In this document: positions 57,452 through 64,000 of the stretch, piece after piece
Layout of the letters: each line of letters opens with the position of its first letter
Numbering within the stretch: the stretch's first letter is position 1
DNA from: Bacteroidota bacterium
GTDB taxonomy: Bacteria; Bacteroidota; Rhodothermia; JANXDC01
Assembly: GCA_025998875.1 (NCBI GenBank)
Contig: AP024675.1
Location: 62,001 to 126,000 of the forward strand
DNA: 64,000 nt
Direction of reading: 5' to 3'
The notes under the pieces: model-generated
What the model was told of the DNA's origin: nothing
Database searches by the model: none
Seen by the model: only the letters and a program-made list of their open reading frames with translations
Translations under genes and position numbers: made by a program

Positions 57452-58155
57452 TATCTTCCCTCCTCCTGAGATAGCCGGGTGCGCGCAAAGCGATCGGCCA
57501 GCCGGGTGGGATAGGGCAGTCGATGCCCGTCGAGGAGGGTGAGCACGTATCGAAGCGCGGCCTCAGGGCCGATGCGATGGCCAGGGGAAATGTAAATGGG
57601 CCTGCCCCGCGCCCGGGTCCGGAGTACGTAGCCGATCACCTCGCCCCTGTCCCGAAGCGGACAGGCGCTCAGGGCCTGCTCCGGGAGCGGATCGTGTTCG
57701 CCCCAGAGCCGGGACTTGGCCACGCCGATCGAGGGACGATCCAGACACAGCCCCAGGTGCGCAGCCAGGCCCATACGCCGGGGATGGGCGATACCCTGCC
57801 CGTCGCAGAGCACCAGATCGGGTTCCGGTCCCTCCAGCCGGAAAAAGGCCTCCAGCAACACAGGCACCTCACGGAAGCTGAGCAGACCGGGCACGTAGGG
57901 GAAGCGCGCCCGCTCCCGGGCCCAGGAATGCGACAGAAGCCGGCCCGTGGCGTATTCGAAGAGGAGCACCACCCCGTAGGCCCATTCCCCGCGGTAGGCC
58001 ACATCGCATCCGGCCACATAGCAGACGGGACCCGGATCTCCTTCGGGCTGTATCCGGGCGGCGAGCGCCTCCTGCCAGAGGACCGCCTCCGCGGGGGAAC
58101 GAGGCCAGGTGCCGGCGAGCCCGAAAGGGCCTCCCGGTCCGGGATCAGGGCCCAT
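57451..58155 (-). CDS. nfi: Endonuclease V
   Basis: Cuts DNA near deaminated bases, mainly hypoxanthine. At 234 residues it is typical in length. The family motifs are present: AGCDVAYRGEWAYGVVLL, the metal aspartate and glutamate pair, LSFREVPVLLEAF, LCDGQGIAHPRRMGLAAHLG and GVAKSRLWGE. The ATG at 58155 overlaps the end of prfB by 11 nt; the long frame upstream belongs to prfB in another phase. It is co-transcribed with prfB and nadB. Confidence 0.93.
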   Translation of the reverse strand: MGPDPGPGGPFGLAGTWPRSPAEAVLWQEALAARIQPEGDPGPVCYVAGCDVAYRGEWAYGVVLLFEYATGRLLSHSWARERARFPYVPGLLSFREVPVLLEAFFRLEGPEPDLVLCDGQGIAHPRRMGLAAHLGLCLDRPSIGVAKSRLWGEHDPLPEQALSACPLRDRGEVIGYVLRTRARGRPIYISPGHRIGPEAALRYVLTLLDGHRLPYPTRLADRFARTRLSQEEGR

Positions 58156-59288
58156 CTCCTGCTCCGGCCGCCTCGCGGGCTTCTTGCAACAGATAGGCCC
58201 GGATGAAGCCATCGATTTCCCCGTCCATGACGGCCTGGACATTGCTCGTCTCGTAGCCCGTACGATGATCCTTGACCAGCGTGTAGGGCATGAAGACATA
58301 AGAGCGGATCTGGTTGCCCCATTCGATTTTCTTCTTCGTGCTCTCCAGCTTGGCCCGCTCTTCCTCCCGCCACTGCCGCTCCAGCTGATAGATCCGGCTC
58401 CGGAGCATGCGCATGGCCTTTTCCCGGTTCTGGTGCTGGGAGCGTTCCTGCTGGCATTCCACCACGATCCGCTCAAATCCCCCGTCCGGCCGGGGGTGCA
58501 GGTAGATGAGCCGAACGGCCGTTTCGACTTTGTTGACGTTCTGTCCGCCCTTGCCGCTGGAGCGATAGGTTTCCAGCTCCAGGCGGGCCGGATCGATTTC
58601 TACGTGAATGGTTTCGTCCACTTCGGGATACACGAAAACCGAGGCGAAGGAGGTATGTCGCCGTCCGCTAGAATCAAACGGGGAGATGCGAACCAGTCGG
58701 TGCACGCCGGATTCGGCCTTGAGAAACCCGTAGGCATAGTCCCCGATGACCTCCAGGGTGGCGCTTTTGATACCGGCCACTTCGCCCTCCTGATAGTCGA
58801 CCAAGCGCGCTTCATAGCCATGCCGCTCGGCCCATCGGGTGTACATGCGCAGAAGCATCTCCGCCCAATCCTGGGACTCCGTGCCCCCCGCACCCGGATG
58901 AATGGTCATAATGGCGTTGCGCCGGTCGTCTTCATCCCGAAGCACCAGCCGCAGCTCCAGCTCCTCGATGGCATGTTCCAGCCGTCCGGCCTCGGCCGCG
59001 ATCTCCTCATCCAATTCCTCGGTGCCCGCCTCCTGGGCCAGTTCGAGGAGCGTTTCCAGATCCCGGCGCTGGCGATACAGCGACTCCCAGGCCTCGAGCC
59101 AGGATTTCTCCTCTTTGAGCTGCTTCAGAACGGCCTGCGCGCGTCGGGGATCCTGCCAGAAATCCGGATCCTGGCTTTCGCGCTCCAGTTGGGCTATGCG
59201 TTCCCTGCGTCGATCGACGTCAAAGATACCCCCTGAGGGCATCGGCCCTCTCAAAGAGCGCGCGCAACGCCTCACGTGCTATGGCCAT
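58145..59288 (-). CDS. prfB: Peptide chain release factor 2 (programmed +1 frameshift)
   Basis: Recognises UGA and UAA stop codons. The gene begins at ATG 59288 (AAGGAG 8 nt upstream), runs 22 codons to an in-frame TGA at 59222-59220 and must shift +1 at CTT-TGA to continue, giving about 380 residues. The frame after the shift starts DVDRRRERIAQLE as expected. The tRNA-mimic SPF motif (RISPFDSSGRRH) and the catalytic GGQ (SSGKGGQNVNK) are present. Low RF2 slows UGA termination and raises frameshifting, so the gene controls its own level. It overlaps nfi. Confidence 0.96.
59219..59234 (-). promoter_or_regulatory. Programmed +1 frameshift site of prfB
   Basis: AGG-GGG-TAT-CTT-TGA-C: an internal Shine-Dalgarno-like AGGGGG, the slippery CUU codon and the UGA stop in poor context. 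The peptide before it ends LRGYL, identical to the E. coli site. Confidence 0.95.
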
Positions 59289-59320
59289 GGCGATATCTCC
59301 TTAGCCTTGCCTGCAGGGGA

Positions 59321-59328
59321 CAAAGATA
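59321..59328 (-). promoter_or_regulatory. -7 element of prfB-nfi-nadB
   Basis: TATCTTTG, a perfect TAnnTTTG, 32 nt before the prfB ATG. No TTG stands at the -33 distance. It lies downstream of the SPOR protein stop codon. Confidence 0.5.
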
Positions 59329-59341
59329 GCTCCGGGGCCGG

Positions 59342-59881
59342 CTAGTCCGGTACCCGCACGCGATCGGGCACCACCCAGGCGGATGGATAACGCAGGCGCA
59401 CTTCACTGAGGGCGCGCTGGGCCTGGGCGCGGGTGAGAAAATCGCCCACGTGTACGCGGTAGTAAGGGGACTGGAAAACCACGTACACGGGATAGGCCAG
59501 CTGCTGCAGGGCCTCGATACGCTTCTGTTCGGCCTCCTGGCGGTTCGGGGTGGAGAAGATCTGGATCCGGTATCCGTCTCGGTACGTCGGACGCGCGACC
59601 GACGTTCTGGAGCTGGAAGCCGATCTCCCCGAGGTGCCCGGACGCCGCACCGAACGGGCTCTGAGGTCCCGCAGTTCGCGGGGGATGTCGTGTTCCCGTG
59701 CCCCGGACCGCAGGGAATCCCAGGATTCCCGGTATGGGGCCGGGTCAAAGGTTTCCATCTCCCGCAACCGGGCCCACTCGGCCTCCTGCGGATCCACGCG
59801 GGGGCGCGGGGCCGCACATCCCAGTAGGCCGGCCAGAAACAGCAAAGCCCCCCATCGGACGGTTCTGTTGCCTGCCCGCAT
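59342..59881 (-). CDS. SPOR-domain lipoprotein
   Basis: A 179-residue lipoprotein: signal peptide ending in LAGLLGC (Cys 22), a polar Ser/Arg-rich linker and a C-terminal SPOR domain (about 100-175; YRIQIFSTPNRQEAEQ, YYRVHVGDFLTRAQAQRAL). SPOR domains bind denuded peptidoglycan glycan strands at division sites. Its role is therefore likely in cell-wall or division, attached to the outer or inner membrane. It begins 4 nt after deoC ends. Confidence 0.85.
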   Translation of the reverse strand: MRAGNRTVRWGALLFLAGLLGCAAPRPRVDPQEAEWARLREMETFDPAPYRESWDSLRSGAREHDIPRELRDLRARSVRRPGTSGRSASSSRTSVARPTYRDGYRIQIFSTPNRQEAEQKRIEALQQLAYPVYVVFQSPYYRVHVGDFLTRAQAQRALSEVRLRYPSAWVVPDRVRVPD

Positions 59882-59885
59882 CGCT

Positions 59886-60578
59886 TCAGCCCGTGACGAT
59901 GGCCACTGAGGCGCTGGTTCCGATCCGGTCGGCCCCGCTTTGGATGAGCTCCTCGGCCTGCTGGCGGGTTCGAATACCCCCGGAGGCCTTTACGCCCATA
60001 GCCGGCCCGACAACCCGACGCAGCAGGGCGACATCGTGGACCGTCGCTCCTCCGGGTCCGAATCCCGTGGAGGTCTTTACGAAATCGGCCCCCGCCTGCT
60101 GGGCCAGCTGTGCGCTCAGGATCTTTTCCTCATCGCTCAGGAGGGCCGTCTCCAGAATCACCTTCACCAGAACCCCGTGGGCGTGCGCCGCCTCGACGAC
60201 GGCCCGGATATCGGCCTGCAGGGCTTGGTGAGCGCCGGATTTGAGCAGACCCACATGTTGCACCATATCCAGCTCGCGGGCTCCGTTCCGGATGGCCTCA
60301 AGGGCCTCCTGTACCTTGGTCGAGGTCCGATTGGCGCCCAGCGGAAAGCCCACCACCGTGCAGACGCGCACCGGACTTTCTGCAAGCTCTTCGGCGACCA
60401 GAGGCACCCAGTACGGATTGACGCACACGGAAGCAAACCCATACGTGCGCGCCTCCTCACAGAGGCGGCGTATATCCTGCTCCGTGGCCTCGGGCCGCAG
60501 CAGGGTGTGATCGATACGCGCGGCCAGCTCCATCGGGGAAAGCCGAGCACCCGCAGGGGCCTGTTCCGGTCGAGACAT
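59886..60578 (-). CDS. deoC: Deoxyribose-phosphate aldolase
   Basis: Splits 2-deoxyribose-5-phosphate into glyceraldehyde-3-phosphate and acetaldehyde. The 230-residue TIM barrel has VKVILETALLSDEEKI and the Schiff-base lysine in DFVKTSTGFGPGGAT. AAGGAGG lies upstream of the ATG. It shares a divergent promoter region with lysA. Other deo genes are not visible. Confidence 0.95.
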   Translation of the reverse strand: MSRPEQAPAGARLSPMELAARIDHTLLRPEATEQDIRRLCEEARTYGFASVCVNPYWVPLVAEELAESPVRVCTVVGFPLGANRTSTKVQEALEAIRNGARELDMVQHVGLLKSGAHQALQADIRAVVEAAHAHGVLVKVILETALLSDEEKILSAQLAQQAGADFVKTSTGFGPGGATVHDVALLRRVVGPAMGVKASGGIRTRQQAEELIQSGADRIGTSASVAIVTG

Positions 60579-60594
60579 AAGCTGTTCCTCCTTG

Positions 60595-60626
60595 TAATGT
60601 TAGCCCCTCGGCCTGAAAGCCCGCAA
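60595..60626 (-). promoter_or_regulatory. Promoter of deoC
   Basis: Minus strand TTG (60626-60624), 21-nt spacer, TAACATTA (60602-60595). Confidence 0.55.
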
Positions 60627-60631
60627 CGGCG

Positions 60632-60663
60632 TTGGATCGAACCGCAGGGGATGGTTATTTTCC
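60632..60663 (+). promoter_or_regulatory. Promoter of lysA
   Basis: TTG (60632-60634), 21-nt spacer, TATTTTCC (60656-60663). Its -33 TTG is only 5 nt from the -33 TTG of the divergent deoC promoter. Confidence 0.58.
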
Positions 60664-60687
60664 GTACCGTTTTTCCGGAGCAAGGCG

Positions 60688-61953
60688 ATGTCCACCCATC
60701 CCCCCATACCTTCCAGACGGCTTCTGGAGGCGGTCGAGACCTGGGGCACCCCGTTATACGTCTATGACGAGGCCACGATCCGAGAGCGGTGTCAATCGCT
60801 GCGGGAGCTCTTCGGAACCCTGCCGTATCGGCTCCTGTATGCGCTCAAGGCCAACTACAACCCCCACCTGCTGCGCATCATCCGCGAAGAAGGGTTCGAC
60901 TTTGATGCGGTCTCTCTGGGGGAGGTTGAGCTCCTCCGCCGGGCGCTGGGTGTAGGGCCGGAGGCCATCCTGTTTACCCCGAACATGCTATCGGATGCGG
61001 AAATGCGGGAGGCCGCAGAGCAGGGCCTGTTGCTCAACATCGGCGAACTGGGTCGGCTGGAGCGCTTTGCGGCCGCCTACCCCGGCCATGCGGTGGCGCT
61101 GCGCGTCAATCCGGATCTGGGCTCCGGGCATCACGAGTACGTGATCACGGCCGGAGAGAGAAGCAAATTCGGCATCCCCCGAAGCGATCTGCCCCGAGCG
61201 ATCGAAATCGCCCAACGGGCCGAGCTGCGCATCGTGGGCCTGCACCAGCACATCGGCTCCGGGATCCCGAACCCCGCCGCCTTCGCCGAGGCCATGGAGG
61301 TGTTGCTGGGGCTGGCCGACTCCTTCCCGGATCTGGAATGGCTCGACTTCGGAGGCGGATTCCCCATACCCTACCGGCCCGAAGAGCGTCCCTGGGATCG
61401 AGAAGAGATCCGGGCCCGCATCCTGGCTCCTCTGGAGGCCTTTCTGCATCAGCATCGGCGACCGATTTGCTTCTACTTCGAGCCCGGCCGGTATGTGGTG
61501 GCCGAAGCGGGCCTGTTGCTGGTGCGGGTAACGGAGCTCAAGCGCGTGGGTTCGCGCTGGTATGCCGGAACCGACAGCGGCTTCCATCACCTGATCCGGC
61601 CCGTGCTCTACGGCAGCTATCACCACATCGTCAACCTCTCTAATCCGCACGGCCCCCTGCGGCCCTATACGATAACGGGCAACCTCTGCGAATCGGGTGA
61701 CATCTTCGCCCGGGACCGGGAACTGCCCGAGATTCGGCCCGGAGACGTACTGGCCATTCTGGATGCGGGAGCCTACGGGATGTCCATGGCCTCCACGTAC
61801 AACCTCCGGGAGCTTCCGGCCGAGGTGCTTTACACGACCGAAGGACGTTTTCGGCTCATTCGTCCGCGCCCGGACCGGGCCGCGTTCATAGAACAGATTT
61901 TGCGTCAAACCGCTTTCGTTCCCCCAGGCGATGTTGCCCAACTGGACACCTGA
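60688..61953 (+). CDS. lysA: Diaminopimelate decarboxylase LysA
   Basis: PLP enzyme making L-lysine from meso-diaminopimelate, the last step of lysine synthesis. Its 421 residues contain the PLP lysine K54 in YALKANYNP, the HIGSGI loop, the glycine-rich DFGGGFPI phosphate site, FEPGRYVV and the catalytic Cys in NLCESGD. It has its own promoter. Its end overlaps the DUF4010 membrane protein gene by 23 nt. Confidence 0.96.
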   Translation: MSTHPPIPSRRLLEAVETWGTPLYVYDEATIRERCQSLRELFGTLPYRLLYALKANYNPHLLRIIREEGFDFDAVSLGEVELLRRALGVGPEAILFTPNMLSDAEMREAAEQGLLLNIGELGRLERFAAAYPGHAVALRVNPDLGSGHHEYVITAGERSKFGIPRSDLPRAIEIAQRAELRIVGLHQHIGSGIPNPAAFAEAMEVLLGLADSFPDLEWLDFGGGFPIPYRPEERPWDREEIRARILAPLEAFLHQHRRPICFYFEPGRYVVAEAGLLLVRVTELKRVGSRWYAGTDSGFHHLIRPVLYGSYHHIVNLSNPHGPLRPYTITGNLCESGDIFARDRELPEIRPGDVLAILDAGAYGMSMASTYNLRELPAEVLYTTEGRFRLIRPRPDRAAFIEQILRQTAFVPPGDVAQLDT

Positions 61954-63250
61954 AGAGACGCACCTCCTGGTGGATCTCCTGCTGGCCCTGCTGCTGGGCG
62001 CACTCATGGGGCTGGAGCGGGAGTTTGCCATGCTCCGAAGCCGAAACCGAGAGGGATCGGTCTCTGCGCTATATCCGGCCGGGTTGCGCACCTTTATGCT
62101 TCTTTCCCTGCTGGGGGCGATGGCGGCTTTTTTGGACCGGGGCATTCCGGGAAGCTATCTGGTCATCCTGGGCGCCGTGGCCCTGCTCACGGCCGCGGCC
62201 TACATCATGGTGGCCCGCCAGAGCGGGGAAGCCACCCCCGATGTCGGGGCCACGACGGAAGCAGCCATGCTGGCGGCTTTTCTGATCGGCTCCCTTGTGG
62301 GGTTCGGCTTTCGCGGGATCGCCATATCCGGCGCCGTGCTCGTAACGGCGGTTCTGGCCCTCAAACGGCCAGCCCAGCGCCTGGCCGGTTCCCTGGAAGA
62401 AGTGGACCTGCTGGCTGGACTGCGTTTTGCCGTGGTAGCCCTGGTGCTGCTGCCTGTACTGCCGGATCGCACCTACGGCCCGCTGGAAGTGCTCAATCCC
62501 CGGCAGATCGGGCTCATGGTCACGCTCATTGTCGGGGTCGGGTTTTCTGGCTACGTGCTCGTGCGCTGGATCGGACCCGAGCGGGGGCTGGGCCTGAGCG
62601 GGCTTCTGGGCGGTCTGGTATCCAGTACAGCCGTCACGCTCGCCTTCAGCCAGCGCAGCCGAGAGCAAGGGGCACTTTCCCATGCCCTGGCGCTGGGGAT
62701 TGTGCTAGCCTGCTCGATCGTATTCGTGCGCCTGCTGGTGATCCTGGGATTCGTTTACGCGCCCCTGGCCAGAGCGCTGGCCCAGCCTCTGTTGATCATG
62801 TTCGTTGTGGGTGTCGGGCTCGGGGCGGGGATTTTGTTCTACGAACGGCGTCGGCGACGGCAGGTCTCTTCCACCCCAGCGCGCATGCCGCTTCAGGTGG
62901 AGAATCCAGCTCGTCTGTGGCCCGCCATTCAGTTCGCCCTGGTGTATACGGCGGTGCTCCTGCTGGCCAAGGCCGCGCAGACGTACTACGGAAGCCGGGG
63001 GCTGCTGCTGGCCAGCGTGCTGAGTGGGATCACCGATCTGGATGCGATCACGCTCAGTGTAGCCAGTCTGTTTCGCAGCGCCGCGATCGGATTGGAAACC
63101 GCGCGCGCCGCCGTTATCTTGGCGGCCGTAACGAACACACTGGTCAAAATGGGGTTGGTGCTCTTTCTGGGGGGAAGCGAACTCCGCTGGCGCGCCGGTC
63201 CCGTGCTGGCCGGTATTGCGCTGAGCGGGCTTTTGCTCATCCTCCTTTAG
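61931..63250 (+). CDS. MgtC/DUF4010 family membrane protein
   Basis: Polytopic membrane protein of 439 residues and about 11-12 helices. The first part is MgtC/SapB-like (LLLALLLGALMGLEREF and GLRTFMLLSLLGAMAA) and the second part is DUF4010 (GLLGGLVSSTAVTLAFSQRS; SGITDLDAITLSVA). The function is unknown; MgtC proteins elsewhere affect ion or F-type ATPase homeostasis. It is coupled to lysA by overlap. Confidence 0.85.
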   Translation: MLPNWTPEETHLLVDLLLALLLGALMGLEREFAMLRSRNREGSVSALYPAGLRTFMLLSLLGAMAAFLDRGIPGSYLVILGAVALLTAAAYIMVARQSGEATPDVGATTEAAMLAAFLIGSLVGFGFRGIAISGAVLVTAVLALKRPAQRLAGSLEEVDLLAGLRFAVVALVLLPVLPDRTYGPLEVLNPRQIGLMVTLIVGVGFSGYVLVRWIGPERGLGLSGLLGGLVSSTAVTLAFSQRSREQGALSHALALGIVLACSIVFVRLLVILGFVYAPLARALAQPLLIMFVVGVGLGAGILFYERRRRRQVSSTPARMPLQVENPARLWPAIQFALVYTAVLLLAKAAQTYYGSRGLLLASVLSGITDLDAITLSVASLFRSAAIGLETARAAVILAAVTNTLVKMGLVLFLGGSELRWRAGPVLAGIALSGLLLILL

Positions 63251-64000
63251 GGTAGACGCAGCAGCGGGTAGCCGATTTTTCGACCCAGCTCGTCCTCGAT
63301 CACGAGCAGATACCAGCCAGCGGGTATCTGGGCCTGCCAGCTGATCGTGTGCGTTCCGGCAGACAGACCGCCCTCCCAGGCTACGGCCAGGCGGCGCCCC
63401 AGCAGGTCGTAAAACGACAGGCGCAGAAAAGAGGGCTGATCCGTACGAAACCGCACCTGCAGGGTCTGCCGAAAGGGAACGGGATAGACCGCCTCCAGGA
63501 ACAACCCTGACGGGGTCGGAGGGGCTTCCTCCGCGTATGCGGTGCTGATCCGCTCCCGACTGCGCCAGACCCCGGTTCCCTCCGTGCCCAGGAAAAGCGC
63601 CCCATCCGGCGCCACAGCCAGAGCTGAAAGGGTTGGCCGTGCGGGGATGAGCATCAGCTCCCAGCTCTCGCCCCCATCACGGGATACGAACAGCTGTCCG
63701 GACCAGGAGGAGGCGAAGAGCTCACCCGAAGAGCTCAGAGTCAGCGCCAGTATGGGCTCTCTCACCTCTGTCGGACGCCAGGATATGCCCCTGTCAGCAG
63801 AGATGTAGAGCCCTGCCTCCGTGCCCGCATAGAGCCGATCCTGGCGGGCGCTGTAGGCAAGCACGCGAACCTGGCGTCCCTCCACCCCTGCAGCGGGGCT
63901 CCAGGAGAGGCCATAGTCCAACGACCGGTAGGCTCCGGAAGCCGTCCCGGCCACCAGGGCGCCATCGGGAAGCACAAGCAGAGCCAGCGCATCCGGACCG
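63247..64000 (-). CDS. T9SS-sorted BNR-repeat protein (5' end outside window)
   Basis: The frame is open to the right edge, so only about 250 C-terminal residues are visible. Beta-propeller (BNR/sortilin-like) repeats such as GAYRSLDYGLSW, GLYISADRGISW and LFVSRDGGESWE occupy the first part. The last 80-90 residues form a type IX secretion C-terminal sorting domain (YPVPFRQTLQVRF, LYDLLG-like FYDLLGRRLA, PAGWYLLVIE), which predicts export across the outer membrane. It overlaps the DUF4010 gene by 4 nt at the 3' end. Confidence 0.85.
   Translation of the reverse strand, partial: GPDALALLVLPDGALVAGTASGAYRSLDYGLSWSPAAGVEGRQVRVLAYSARQDRLYAGTEAGLYISADRGISWRPTEVREPILALTLSSSGELFASSWSGQLFVSRDGGESWELMLIPARPTLSALAVAPDGALFLGTEGTGVWRSRERISTAYAEEAPPTPSGLFLEAVYPVPFRQTLQVRFRTDQPSFLRLSFYDLLGRRLAVAWEGGLSAGTHTISWQAQIPAGWYLLVIEDELGRKIGYPLLRLP

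Overview
The window is GC-rich, densely coded bacterial chromosome. Several signs point to the Bacteroidota/Rhodothermota side of the tree. At least a dozen transcription units start with a TTG-N20/21-TAnnTTtG element, which is the Bacteroidota -33/-7 promoter and not a -35/-10 box. A protein cut by the right edge ends in a type IX secretion (T9SS) C-terminal sorting domain. There is a FadL/OmpP1-type outer-membrane protein, and the System I cytochrome c genes include a Cys-type CcmE. I assign no species. Most of the window is housekeeping genes in short operons with 1-4 nt overlaps.

Layout. 1-7.7 kb, minus strand: ccmB-ccmC-ccmD-ccmE-ccmF-truA-M48 protease, read from one promoter at 7.7 kb, then rpsA with its own promoter, cut by the left edge. 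7.8-11 kb: an MFS exporter facing a split MnmC pair (tRNA wobble-uridine modification). 11.2-14.2 kb: clpC and mscL. 14.2-16.8 kb, minus: argS-murQ. 17-21.4 kb, plus: a LOG-family gene, ilvE, panB-surE-suhB and tRNA-Thr(CGT). 21.8-30 kb: an M20 amidohydrolase, a Trp/Tyr-rich lipoprotein with an OmpP1-like porin, a SpoU methyltransferase, an orphan ABC-2 permease, a Tat-exported Ntn asparaginase and a FAD amine oxidase. 30-34.8 kb, plus: aldehyde dehydrogenase, thioredoxin-like protein, phosphohexomutase and glycosyltransferase. 34.8-44.5 kb: a lipoprotein, a quinone reductase with a fused 2-oxoacid dehydrogenase E1, a DnaQ/GIY-YIG fusion, MarC, TrmB, a sigma-54 response regulator and an S10 carboxypeptidase-like protein.

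44.7-55.6 kb is the accessory part: one minus-strand cluster of defence-type genes. In transcription order it holds a truncated DISARM DrmD-like helicase N-terminus, a complete SNF2 helicase with a C-terminal DUF3883 nuclease-like domain, a Schlafen AlbA_2/HATPase protein, a DUF1156 DNA methyltransferase and a DUF499 (BrxC/PglY-like) ATPase. Neither the BREX phosphatase PglZ nor the DISARM DrmA/B/C proteins are present, so the set does not match BREX or DISARM as usually defined. It is the best candidate in the window for an incompletely described system.

55.8-64 kb returns to core genes: prfB (with the canonical +1 frameshift site)-nfi-nadB; deoC with a SPOR lipoprotein; lysA with a MgtC/DUF4010 membrane protein, divergent from deoC; and the T9SS cargo protein at the right edge.
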